Source: an uncultured Coriobacteriaceae bacterium (GTDB taxonomy: Bacteria > Actinomycetota > Coriobacteriia > Coriobacteriales > Atopobiaceae). From it: a DNA stretch of 64,000 bases. Of this stretch, positions 50,727 to 59,190 are shown piece after piece. Below the pieces are notes generated by a model, which saw nothing but the letters and a program-made list of their open reading frames with translations, searched no databases and was not told the origin of the DNA. The stretch is taken from contig CADAUA010000020.1 in the NCBI GenBank assembly GCA_902791035.1, forward strand, positions 1 through 64,000, in the 5' to 3' direction. The translations under genes were made by a program, and so were the position numbers. Positions within the stretch are counted from its first letter, which is position 1. Every line of letters starts with the position of its first letter.

Positions 50727-51956
50727 ATGGCACGCGCGCCCTACGCCCGCGAGGGCTTTGGCACAGGCCTCGAGGAGTTTGCCTACCTCCCCAAGACCAC
50801 CTTGGGCCACCTGGAGCATGAGCTCCCGGAGGGCACCGGCACGAGGGAGACCCTCTGCCGTTCGTGGCAGGCAGCGCAGGCATCAGGCCTAGTGGTCGAC
50901 AAGGGCGAGCGGGTCTTCTTCCCCATCGAGGACGGGGTCCGCCGGGGCGATGGCTTCCGCTTGGTGGCCACCCTCTCGCCAAACATCCACCCCGGCACCC
51001 AGCCCTGGGCGCTCTCCTACGCCGGCCCCGACCGCTACCACGTGCTCGATGCCCTGGCCGACGACCCCGAGACCCCGCGCAGGCTCGAGAGCTTTGCCTA
51101 TGTTCCCTGGAACCAGGCCCTGGATGACGTGGCCACGGCTGCCCTGTCCGAGCCCTGGGGCTTCGAGGACGACCCAACGGCCATCCTCTCCTCCTACCTC
51201 AAGTACACCCACCAGCGGGCGGCCCTGCAGGGCAAGGTCCTCTACAGCAAGGCGGACGGCCTGGCCGCCTTCAACACCGGCCTCGTGGACCGCGGCTACG
51301 ACGACCTCTTCCTCTGCTTTACCCCCAACCCCCGCCAGGGCCTCCAATACTGGATCTACGCCGGGGTGTGCACGGCGGGCAGGCGGGGTCTGGGCAAGCA
51401 GCTGGTGGAGACCTTCCACCAGCTTCCGCAGCACGTGACCTACTTTGACGACGTCTCGGACCTCATCTTCGACAGCTCCCAGGAGCTCTACGTGGACACG
51501 AGGCACATCCTCGTAGACAACGTTGACCGCCTGCCCCTGGCCTTCCTCCGCGAGGAGCTCCGCGACCGGCCCGACCTTCTCACCACACTGGACGAGGCCG
51601 AGAAGGCCGCACCCGACAACAAGGCCCCCTACCAGCCCATCCGCGAGGCCCTGGAGTCAGACGACTTCCTCTTCCGTCGCCTCAGGAACCGTCTGGACGA
51701 CGCCATCGACCTCGCGCGCCGCCGAGCCCGGTGGAACTACCGCACGGCCATCCCCAGCTACTACCCCACGACCAACGAGATGTCCCTCCTGCTGCCCCTC
51801 TACCTCACCTCGGCCAGCCGGTCGGACAACGCGCTGGTGGTGCATCTCTCGGAGTCCGGCAGCTACATCGGCGAGACCATCCTCACCATGCGCCAGGCCT
51901 ACCTCGATGCCCGCCTGGTCTGCCGGCCCGAGCATGACTGGCTCCTTCCCGGCTAG
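50727..51956 (+). CDS. DUF3825-like protein
   Basis: 409 residues, no membrane segment or signal peptide. The N-terminal region FAYLPKTTLGHLEHELPEG is followed by a domain (about 75-290) resembling DUF3825 (LESFAYVPWNQALDDVATAALSEPWGF; then YLKYTHQRAALQGKVLYS and LFLCFTPNPRQGLQYW). The C-terminal part includes YYPTTNEMSLLLPLYL and the end LVCRPEHDWLLPG, which looks like an NTPase- or nucleic-acid-associated terminus but is not identified. AGGAGG precedes the ATG. Operon partner of lemA. Function unknown. Confidence 0.78.
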   Translation: MARAPYAREGFGTGLEEFAYLPKTTLGHLEHELPEGTGTRETLCRSWQAAQASGLVVDKGERVFFPIEDGVRRGDGFRLVATLSPNIHPGTQPWALSYAGPDRYHVLDALADDPETPRRLESFAYVPWNQALDDVATAALSEPWGFEDDPTAILSSYLKYTHQRAALQGKVLYSKADGLAAFNTGLVDRGYDDLFLCFTPNPRQGLQYWIYAGVCTAGRRGLGKQLVETFHQLPQHVTYFDDVSDLIFDSSQELYVDTRHILVDNVDRLPLAFLREELRDRPDLLTTLDEAEKAAPDNKAPYQPIREALESDDFLFRRLRNRLDDAIDLARRRARWNYRTAIPSYYPTTNEMSLLLPLYLTSASRSDNALVVHLSESGSYIGETILTMRQAYLDARLVCRPEHDWLLPG

Positions 51957-51959
51957 AAA

Positions 51960-52045
51960 GCGTGACAGCAACTCCGACCCCGCGTCACGGAAGGCGTGAC
52001 AGCAACTCCGACCCCGCGTGACAGCAACTCCGACCCCGCGTCACG
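51960..52045. repeat. GTGACA-type repeats, three copies
   Basis: CGTGACAGCAACTCCGACCCC occurs three times, with GCGTCACG segments able to pair with GCGTGAC. It fills the gap between two convergent genes. Confidence 0.8.
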
Positions 52046-52048
52046 GCG

Positions 52049-55000
52049 TCAGGCGTGCTTGCGGGACTTAGCCCACTTGTTGAGGTCGTAGGCCAGCTTG
52101 ATGGCCATGAGCCCGTCGAGCAGCGCGAGCGCCGTCCCCACGTAAGGGAAGCCCTCGGACTTTACGGGCCGCACGATCTGCTCGCCCTCGGACTCGCGCG
52201 CCAGCACGTTGTAGTCCACGTTGCGCACCTTGGCGTTGAGCCAGGTGTAGAGGACGTTCTTGGTGGCGCGCCGCAGGTTGGTCCGGAAGCTGATGGCCCT
52301 GGCCTCGCTGGCCGTGCCGCGCGCGGCCTCCAGCGAGTTGTGGTCGAACCCGTAGCCAAAGGCACCGTTGCGGAACACGCCGTCCATGTACAGGTCCCCG
52401 CCGGCGCGCAGGGCCTGGTCGGAGTTCATGTAGCGCTGATGGTCGGCGTAGTCCGTGATAACGGTGCCCTCGAAGTCCCACTCCCCGCGCAGCACCTCGG
52501 TGAGCAGGGCCTTGGACCCGCCCGCCCACACGGCGCCAATCCTGTTGTACGAGCTCATGAGGCCGGAGCAGCCGTTCTTCTCAACGACCTCGCGGAAGGG
52601 CCGCAGGTAGACCTCGCGCAGGGTCTGCTCGGTGAGCCAGGTGTAGATGGAGTCGCGGTACATGTCCTGGTTGTTCACCGCGAAGTGCTTGACGTAGCAG
52701 TAGGTTCCCGCGTCGAGCGACCCCTCCACCACGGCGCCGCCCGTCCGCCCGCACACCAGCGGGTCCTCGGAGTAGTACTCGTAGTTGCGCCCGCCGAGCG
52801 GCGTGCGGTGCACGTTCACGCAGGGGGCGTACCAGCCGTCGATCCCCAGGTAGCCAGCCTCGATCCCGATCTGGCGGCCCACCTCCTGTGCCAGGGGCAC
52901 GTTCCACGTCTGCGCCAGCACCGTGGGGTTGGGGTAGCCCACGCCCACCACCAGCTGGTTAAAGGAGCCGATCTGGGCCGGGCCGTCCACCTCCTTGGTG
53001 CGGGGCTTGCCGATGCCGTCGATGGCGGTCGTGCTCAGGTAGCCGTGCAGGACCAGGCGGTTCATGTCAGAGAGCGAGATGCCGTCGAGAAGGTCCTCCC
53101 AGCCCTCGTCGTCGTAGTTGGCGCCCAGGCGCTCGCCCAGCGTGGTGAGCTTGCCGTCGCGCACCAGGAGGTCGCGCGTGAGGGCAGTCGTGCTCGTGGC
53201 GCTCGAGAGGTCGGCCACACCCACCTGGTCCTCGTAGCCGGTGGCGTCGAGCTCCAGCTGGGACTCGTCGTAGAGGTTGAGGGCCGCGACGTTGGCCGTC
53301 ATGGCGCGGTCGCGGTCGCCCTTGCGCGGGAAGGTCCCCGCGAAATCCGCCCGGGTGAGGTAGGTGATGTTGGCCTCGGAGTCCGACCCGTCCACACTCA
53401 CACCGTCCGTGGTCGAGGTTCCCGTAAAGCGGTTGGTCACGGCGGCGCCGGTAACGAGGTCGGTCTCGCAGTCGATGGTCTGAGGCACGAGCACCGTGGC
53501 GGCAGCGCCCGCCGCCTCGGACAGGGTATGGGCGTCGCGCATGACGTCCACCTCATAGCTCCCGGCCTCCAGCTCGAAGCCCGCGAAGCCGTTGCCGTCC
53601 GCGTCGTAGCAGTCGTAGCTGGCCACGTCGTCCATTACGAACGACAGGGTCACGTCCTCGCTGGCACCCGGCTCCAGCAGGCCCGTCTTGGCGTAGTCCA
53701 CCAGGACGCGCGCGGACTTCTCTATGCCCCCGGGCGTGTAGGGCGGCCTCACGTAGAGCTCCACCACGTCCTTGCCAGCCACGGAGCCCGTGTTCGTCAC
53801 GCGGACGGTCACCTGCACCTGGGAGTCGCGCCCCACCTCCACGCCGTCGCCCGGCGTGCGGCCTATGACCTCCCACGAGAAGGTCGTGTAGCTGAGCCCA
53901 TAGCCAAAGGGATACTGGACCACGCCGTCGTAGCCCTGACCGTACCTGTTCGTCACGGCATCCCAGAAGCCCTCGGCGTCCGCCGTCTCGTACCAGCGGT
54001 AACCCACGTAGATGCCCTCCACGTAGTCCAGGAAGCGCACCGACTTGTACGGCTCGGGGGCGCCGATGTTCGCGTTGGTGGTGCCGTCAGCCGGGTAGAG
54101 GCCGGCGCCGTTGGTGTAGATGCCCTCGCCCATGGCACCGGCGTTTGCCCAGCTGGCGGCCGTGCGCATGTCGTAGGCGTAGGTGTCGGTCGTGCGGCCG
54201 GAGGGGTTGGTGGCCCCGCGCAGGACGTCCACCACGGCGTTGGCGCCCACCTGGCCCGGCGTGCCCACGAGCAGGCAGGCGTCGATGCCGGGAGTCGTTT
54301 CGACGGGACCGAGCGACATGGCGTTCGTGGAGTTGACGACCACGACCACGTGCTCGAAGTTGCGGCCCACGTAGCGGAGGAGGGCCTCCTCCTCGGTCGA
54401 GAGCTCCAGGTAGTGGCGGGTCACGTCCACCTGGACCTCTCCCCCGCGCTGGGTGACCTTGTACTGGGCCTGGGGCGCGTCCACGGACTCGCCGTTCACG
54501 CGCGAGATAACGACGATTGCGGTGTCCGAGAAGGACTTGGCGTTGGCCAGGAGGTCGTCGGAGTAGGCGCCCGGGTCGGCGATGCTCGGCTCGTACAGGC
54601 GGCAGAACTCGGTCGCGCGGCTGTTGAGCGCACCGGCGGACTTGTATGGCCGGTCACCCTGGAAGTTGCGATACATGCTGGAGAGCTCGTCGTTCGTCTG
54701 GATGCCCTGGGCCGCGAGCGCGTCGAGGAGGGACGTGCACTCGCCGCTCACCTGGCCCGAGCCGGAGCCGGAGTCCACCCACTGGGTGGAGGCCCAGCCA
54801 AAGACGTTGACCTTGGTCGTGGAGGCTGGCAGGGGCAGGGCAGCGTCCTCGTTGCGGAGAAGGACGATGCCCTCGCCCTCCACGCGCTGGGCGAGGGCGC
54901 GACTGCGCTCCTCCACCGCCTCCACCTGGTCGGGCGTGGTATCGACGGTGTCGCTCGAGAGGTAGGACTCCACGGTGTCGCCCATGAGGGCCATGGCGAC

Positions 55001-55210
55001 GTTGCCGGCTATGAGGGCTACGAGCCCCACGCCCATGAGGACCCTCCCGATGACGTTGCGGACCTTGGTGCGGCGGGCGGCGCGGCGAGCGGGGTCAGCC
55101 GGAGGGGCGGCCGTGGTGCCGGTCGCGGCCTTCTCGCCCGCGGGGTCGGCCTTCTCGCCCGCCCTCCTCGCAGCCTTGCGCCAACCGCCCATGAGTCTCT
55201 TGTTCCCCAC
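52049..55210 (-). CDS. Membrane-anchored GH3 beta-glycosidase with permuted domain order
   Basis: Predicted surface glycoside hydrolase. The protein is 1053 residues from a GTG with AGAGGG upstream; an ATG six codons later is an alternative. A basic cytoplasmic tail leads to one membrane helix (about 54-73). The usual GH3 C-terminal domain comes first (EGIVLLRNEDAALPLP), then an Fn3-like domain (VTVRVTNTGSVAGKDVVEL), then the catalytic barrel with VKHFAVNNQ and nucleophile region GTVITDY near 920. This inverted order is known from some rumen beta-glucosidases. The C-terminus has a second hydrophobic stretch. The substrate is uncertain. Confidence 0.9.
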   Translation of the reverse strand: MGNKRLMGGWRKAARRAGEKADPAGEKAATGTTAAPPADPARRAARRTKVRNVIGRVLMGVGLVALIAGNVAMALMGDTVESYLSSDTVDTTPDQVEAVEERSRALAQRVEGEGIVLLRNEDAALPLPASTTKVNVFGWASTQWVDSGSGSGQVSGECTSLLDALAAQGIQTNDELSSMYRNFQGDRPYKSAGALNSRATEFCRLYEPSIADPGAYSDDLLANAKSFSDTAIVVISRVNGESVDAPQAQYKVTQRGGEVQVDVTRHYLELSTEEEALLRYVGRNFEHVVVVVNSTNAMSLGPVETTPGIDACLLVGTPGQVGANAVVDVLRGATNPSGRTTDTYAYDMRTAASWANAGAMGEGIYTNGAGLYPADGTTNANIGAPEPYKSVRFLDYVEGIYVGYRWYETADAEGFWDAVTNRYGQGYDGVVQYPFGYGLSYTTFSWEVIGRTPGDGVEVGRDSQVQVTVRVTNTGSVAGKDVVELYVRPPYTPGGIEKSARVLVDYAKTGLLEPGASEDVTLSFVMDDVASYDCYDADGNGFAGFELEAGSYEVDVMRDAHTLSEAAGAAATVLVPQTIDCETDLVTGAAVTNRFTGTSTTDGVSVDGSDSEANITYLTRADFAGTFPRKGDRDRAMTANVAALNLYDESQLELDATGYEDQVGVADLSSATSTTALTRDLLVRDGKLTTLGERLGANYDDEGWEDLLDGISLSDMNRLVLHGYLSTTAIDGIGKPRTKEVDGPAQIGSFNQLVVGVGYPNPTVLAQTWNVPLAQEVGRQIGIEAGYLGIDGWYAPCVNVHRTPLGGRNYEYYSEDPLVCGRTGGAVVEGSLDAGTYCYVKHFAVNNQDMYRDSIYTWLTEQTLREVYLRPFREVVEKNGCSGLMSSYNRIGAVWAGGSKALLTEVLRGEWDFEGTVITDYADHQRYMNSDQALRAGGDLYMDGVFRNGAFGYGFDHNSLEAARGTASEARAISFRTNLRRATKNVLYTWLNAKVRNVDYNVLARESEGEQIVRPVKSEGFPYVGTALALLDGLMAIKLAYDLNKWAKSRKHA

Positions 55211-55286
55211 GCGCTCCCTCTCAAGCTCTCTCGAACCTATCACCACATGATAGGGGTTTGGCGTCGCGGCCGACCCGACCCTGCGA

Positions 55287-55400
55287 GCGTGACAAAGGGT
55301 CAGACCCCGGTGACGGCGTGACAAGAACTCCGACCCCACCGGCCGGGCGTGACAAGAACTCCGACCCCACCGGCCGGGCGTGACAAGAACTCCGACCCCA
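55287..55400. repeat. GTGACA-type tandem repeats upstream of the magnesium locus
   Basis: One GTGACAAAGGGTCAGACCCC copy is followed by three tandem 32-bp units (GCGTGACAAGAACTCCGACC plus a GGCCGGG spacer). There is no gene here. Confidence 0.8.
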
Positions 55401-55465
55401 CTGGCCAAGGGCGAGACTTTACGTGTGCGTGACAAACGCACCCCGGCGTCATGGCGGCCGTCGTG

Positions 55466-55620
55466 TAGAATGGCTGGTTGGACAACCGGCCACGGGAGGC
55501 CCTTGTCCGGGTCATCGCAACCAAAGAGAAAGGTCCTCATGAAACCCCGACCTCACAGTCGATGACCCCTCCGGCGTGCTCCGTTCGCGCCGCAGGGGTG
55601 TGAACAGCTAAGGAGCACGC
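55466..55620 (+). promoter_or_regulatory. Structured leader of the magnesium transport operon
   Basis: A -10-like TAGAAT (55466-55471) precedes a leader of about 143 bases. GGGTCATCG (55509-55517) is a perfect complement of CGATGACCC (55560-55568), and the right arm contains the stop codon of the 8-codon ORF. A second G+C-rich hairpin (CCCC...CGGCG with CGCCG...GGGG) lies at 55565-55598. It does not match the M-box magnesium riboswitch by eye. Confidence 0.55.
55539..55565 (+). CDS. Eight-codon leader peptide MKPRPHSR
   Basis: ATG AAA CCC CGA CCT CAC AGT CGA TGA, with AAAGG five bases before the ATG. Alternating prolines at positions 3 and 5 recall the MgtL leader, which senses magnesium through ribosome instability at proline-rich codons. 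Its stop codon lies in the right arm of the long-range helix, so translation would open that helix. Short size makes chance a real alternative. Confidence 0.45.
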   Translation: MKPRPHSR

Positions 55621-57453
55621 ATGATCTATCTGTCCCAACTTCTGGGAAATCCCGTCCTGGACTCGGACGGCGAGAAGATCGGCACCGTGTCTGACCTGGG
55701 CATCGCCACGGGCGAGATCTTCCCCCGCGTGACGAGCCTGGCCTTCATGGGACCCGGTCGCACGCCCTTCATGATCAGCTGGCGCAAGTACGTGGACGAC
55801 TTCGATGACGACGAGGTCCACCTCAAGGTCCCCGCCACCGACATCCGCTTCTCCTACCTGCAGCCCGACGAGGTACTTCTCGCCCGCGACATCCTGAACA
55901 AGCAGATCGTGGACACCCGCGGCATGCGCGTGGTGCGCGTGAACGACCTCAAGCTCTCGGACACGAGCTCCTCCCAGCTCCGCCTCCTGGGCGCCGAGGT
56001 GGGCATCCGCGGCATCCTGCGCACCCTGGCCCCCGGCCTGGAGCGCGCCACCCTCAAGGTCGCCCGGGTCTTCGGCAAGTCCATCCCCGAGCGCATCATC
56101 GCCTGGAACTACATGGACCTGGTGGAGCGCGACCTCTCCAACGTCAAGCTCTCCGTGAGCCACCAGACCCTCGACGACATGCACCCCGCCGACGTGGCCG
56201 ACATCATCGAGCGCCTGGACCCGCGCCTGCGCGGGCAGGTCTTCGCCCAGCTGGACGACGAGCAGCGCGCCGAGACCATGGCAGAGTTCGACGACGACCA
56301 GATGGCCGCCACCCTGGTGGGCGATATGCCCGAGGCCGACGCCTCCCGCATGCTCTCCGAGATGGACCCCGACGACGCCGCCGAGCTCGTGGCCGAGCTG
56401 GGCCAGGACCGCGCCGAGAAGCTCCTGCGCCTGATGGGCATCAAGGAGCAGCGCGCCATCCGCCAGCTCCTGGGCTACCCCGAGGACACTGCCGGCCGCA
56501 TCATGACCCAGGAGTTCGTGCAGCTCCCCGAGGACGCCAAGGTCGCGGACGCCATCCAGGCCCTGCGCGACCTGGACGAGGACTTCGAGACCGTCCACTA
56601 CATCTACCTGCACGACGACGAGCGCCGCCTCTCGGGCGTCGTCTCCCTCAACAACCTGATCGTGGCCACCGAGGGCACCACCCTGCACGACATCGCCTTC
56701 ACCGACATCGTGTCGTGCGAGCCCGACGAGGACCAAGAGGACGTGGCCGAGGACATCGCCAAGTACAACCTCCTGGCCATGCCCGTCGTGGACGAGAACA
56801 AGCACCTCCTGGGCATCGTCACGGTCGACGACGCCCTCGACGTCATGGACGAGGAGCACGAGGAGGACCTGCAGATAGCCGGCGCCTCCACGAACGACGA
56901 GTCCGGCACCCCGCACGACCTGGCCTGGCTCGTGCGGTCCGAGATGTGGGTGCTCGTGTGGCTGGTGGGCATCGGCATCATGGGCATGGCCGACCCGGCG
57001 CACTCCATGGGCACCAGCATCGCCCTGGCGGCACTGGCCCTGCCCGTGGCCATCGTGTCGGCCGGCGACGCCATCACCTACGTGACGAACTTCTTCATAG
57101 CCTACGACGAGGACGACGAGGACGCCCCCTCCATGCTGGGCTTTGCCCTCAAGGGCCTGGGCATGGGGCTGCTTTTGGCCATGCTGGTCCTGCTCATAGC
57201 CAGCGGCATCAACGTCACGCTCTTCTCGTCCGAGCCCCAGATGCAGTCCTACGCCTTCGCGAGCTTCCAGGCCGCGGCTGCCACCATAGTGGTCTCCGCC
57301 CTGCTCGAGCCCCTCTGGCTCCACATCCTGCGCCGCCGCGACGCACAGAACCTGGAGACCTCGGGCACCTCGCTCTCGGCCCTGGCCATGGTGATCGCGC
57401 TCGCGGTCTACCTCGTGGCCGTGGCGGTCCTTACGGGAGGGGTGGTGCTCTGA
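55621..57453 (+). CDS. MgtE-type magnesium-sensing protein (PRC barrel, MgtE_N, CBS pair, five membrane helices)
   Basis: 610 residues. One or two PRC-barrel domains (1-160) are followed by the MgtE_N superhelical domain (about 180-290, MHPADVADIIERLDPRLR and MDPDDAAELVAEL), a CBS pair (about 300-420), and a C-terminal membrane region with about five helices. The canonical MgtE channel signature (GGNxGxQ) is not seen, so this may be a magnesium sensor or partner rather than a classical channel. AAGGAG precedes the ATG. Its stop codon overlaps the start of the Nramp-related gene by one base. Confidence 0.85.
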   Translation: MIYLSQLLGNPVLDSDGEKIGTVSDLGIATGEIFPRVTSLAFMGPGRTPFMISWRKYVDDFDDDEVHLKVPATDIRFSYLQPDEVLLARDILNKQIVDTRGMRVVRVNDLKLSDTSSSQLRLLGAEVGIRGILRTLAPGLERATLKVARVFGKSIPERIIAWNYMDLVERDLSNVKLSVSHQTLDDMHPADVADIIERLDPRLRGQVFAQLDDEQRAETMAEFDDDQMAATLVGDMPEADASRMLSEMDPDDAAELVAELGQDRAEKLLRLMGIKEQRAIRQLLGYPEDTAGRIMTQEFVQLPEDAKVADAIQALRDLDEDFETVHYIYLHDDERRLSGVVSLNNLIVATEGTTLHDIAFTDIVSCEPDEDQEDVAEDIAKYNLLAMPVVDENKHLLGIVTVDDALDVMDEEHEEDLQIAGASTNDESGTPHDLAWLVRSEMWVLVWLVGIGIMGMADPAHSMGTSIALAALALPVAIVSAGDAITYVTNFFIAYDEDDEDAPSMLGFALKGLGMGLLLAMLVLLIASGINVTLFSSEPQMQSYAFASFQAAAATIVVSALLEPLWLHILRRRDAQNLETSGTSLSALAMVIALAVYLVAVAVLTGGVVL

Positions 57454-58844
57454 TGGCCGACAAGGACAAGGACCTCCGGCGGCGAGGCGGGGCGGCCGGC
57501 GCGGCCGGGGCGGATGCGGCCGGGGCGGCTGGGACGACCGGGGCAACCCCCGAGACCGGGACGTCCCTCGAGACCGGCTCGGGCAGCACGACCTTCTCGC
57601 CCGCAAACCACGACACGGCAAGGAAGGCCGGCGCCCTGGCCATGCTCTCCAGCATGGGGCCCGGCCTTCTAACCGCGCTCGCCGGCAATGACGCCGGCGG
57701 CATCGCCACCTACTCCTCGGCCGGCGCGAGCTACGGCTTTGGCATGCTCTGGACCGTGCCCCTCATGTGCCTCCTGCTCATCGTGGTGCAGGAGACGGCC
57801 GCCCGCATGGGCTGCGCCACCGGCAAGGGCTTCGCGTCGCTTATCCGCGAGCGCTTTGGCATCCGCATCACCGCGCTCGCCATGCTGACGCTGATAATAT
57901 CAAACTTTGCAGTTAACCTCTCCGAGTTCGCCGGCATCGCCTCGGGCATGGCGCTCTTTGGCGTGCCCGTGTACGTGAGCGTGCCCGTGGCCGCCGTGGC
58001 TACCTGGCTGCTCGTGATGAGCGGGTCATACCGCCGCGTGGAGAAGGTCCTCCTGGCCATCAGCTGCGTCTTCGTGACCTATGTGGTTGCAGGATTCATG
58101 GCTCAACCCGACTGGGGCCTGGCCATCCACGACACCATCGTCCCCCAGATCCCCAACGACCTCTCGTATGTGAGCCTGCTGGTGGCAAACGTGGGCACCA
58201 CGATAAGCCCCTACATGATCTTCATGGTGGCGAGCGACGTGGTGGAGAAGAACCTCGACGAGGCCGACATCCCCGGCCAGCGGGCCGACAACGCGAGCGG
58301 CGCCATCGTGGCCGAGCTTATCACCTGGTTCATCATCATGACCACGGGCACCGTGCTCTTCCCCGCCGGCATCGAGGTAAACGAGGCCGCCGACGCCGCC
58401 AAGGCCCTGGAGCCACTCGCCGGCCAGTACGCCTCCGGGATGTTTGCCGCGGGGCTCGTGGGCGCGTCCTTCCTGGCGGCCTGCGTCATGCCGGGCATCA
58501 CCGCCGGCGCCGTGTGCGAGGCCTTTGGCTGGGAGCGCGGGACCAACCAGACCATGCGCGAGGCGCCCGTGTACTACGGCATGATCACCGTGATCACCCT
58601 GCTCTCGGCCGTGATCGTGCTGATCCCGGGCGCGGACCTCTTTGGGATCATGATGGTCGCGCAGGTGATAAACGGTGTCATGCTGCCGGTGCTGCTCGTG
58701 TGCATGGTGCTGATCGCGAGCGACAAGCGCGTGATGGGCAAGTGGGCCAACAGCCGCCTGTGGAACGCGCTCACCTGGTTCACGATCGTGGCCGTGGTGG
58801 TCCTCACCGTGATGATGTTCGTCCTCCAGGCCATGGGCCTCTAG
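57453..58844 (+). CDS. Nramp-related magnesium transporter (NRMT-like)
   Basis: A predicted divalent-cation transporter of the SLC11 fold. The protein is 463 residues with an Ala/Gly-rich N-terminus (about 60) and 11 or so membrane helices. Helix 1 has Asp80 in GNDAGGIATYS where classical Nramp has DPGN, and helix 6 has SPYM (252-255) where classical Nramp has MPHN. Loss of the metal-coordinating Met and Asn is the mark of magnesium-transporting Nramp relatives, first described from Eggerthella lenta. Translationally coupled to the MgtE-type gene (TGATG). Transport of Mg2+ is inferred. Confidence 0.85.
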   Translation: MADKDKDLRRRGGAAGAAGADAAGAAGTTGATPETGTSLETGSGSTTFSPANHDTARKAGALAMLSSMGPGLLTALAGNDAGGIATYSSAGASYGFGMLWTVPLMCLLLIVVQETAARMGCATGKGFASLIRERFGIRITALAMLTLIISNFAVNLSEFAGIASGMALFGVPVYVSVPVAAVATWLLVMSGSYRRVEKVLLAISCVFVTYVVAGFMAQPDWGLAIHDTIVPQIPNDLSYVSLLVANVGTTISPYMIFMVASDVVEKNLDEADIPGQRADNASGAIVAELITWFIIMTTGTVLFPAGIEVNEAADAAKALEPLAGQYASGMFAAGLVGASFLAACVMPGITAGAVCEAFGWERGTNQTMREAPVYYGMITVITLLSAVIVLIPGADLFGIMMVAQVINGVMLPVLLVCMVLIASDKRVMGKWANSRLWNALTWFTIVAVVVLTVMMFVLQAMGL

Positions 58845-58849
58845 CCTGG

Positions 58850-58926
58850 GGTCGCCTCTAGCCTGGGGTCGGAGCTCGTGTCACGGTCATTGGGGCCGGC
58901 TGCCAGTGGGGTCTGACCTTTTGTCA
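58850..58926. repeat. GTGACA-type repeats after the magnesium operon
   Basis: CTAGCCTGGGGTCG is duplicated, followed by GGTCGGAGCTCGTGTCAC and GGGGTCTGACCTTTTGTCAC, both in inverse orientation to most other copies. Confidence 0.75.
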
Positions 58927-58978
58927 CATGCGGTTGCACCCGCGAGTGCATAGAGAGGGGCCCGCAGGGTCCCAAACC

Positions 58979-59032
58979 CCATCCCGGGTGCAGAAAACCG
59001 CCCGAAACGGCCTAAATCTGCACCCGGGATGG
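58979..59032. repeat. Perfect 15-bp inverted repeat
   Basis: CCATCCCGGGTGCAG (58979-58993) pairs with CTGCACCCGGGATGG (59018-59032) around a 24-base loop containing CCGCCCGAAACGG, itself self-complementary. The gap between the magnesium operon and mtnA holds no gene, only this and GTGACA repeats. It may be an independent dispersed element. Confidence 0.7.
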
Positions 59033-59082
59033 TGGTTGGCGCCTCCATTGGCCGCCGTAAGCGCGTCGCGGGTGCACGACCC

Positions 59083-59164
59083 CGCGTGACAGCAGCTCCG
59101 ACCCCGCGTGACATGGCCCCGCGTGACAGCAGCTCCGACCCCGCGTGACAGCAGCTCCGACCCC
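59083..59164. repeat. GTGACA-type repeats 3' of mtnA
   Basis: Three CGCGTGACAGCAGCTCCGACC copies and a truncated GCGTGACATGGCCCC copy in direct orientation, ending 26 bases from the mtnA stop. Confidence 0.8.
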
Positions 59165-59190
59165 AACGACCCCAACGACCCAGGCGACCC

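Noticed and set aside
52055-55321. 1088-codon plus-strand frame opposite the GH3 gene
   Set aside because: Antisense shadow of a clear GH3 protein; His/Val/Gly-rich low-complexity translation.
55466-55620. M-box (ykoK) magnesium riboswitch
   Set aside because: The conserved M-box core could not be found; the leader shows a short ORF and different helices.
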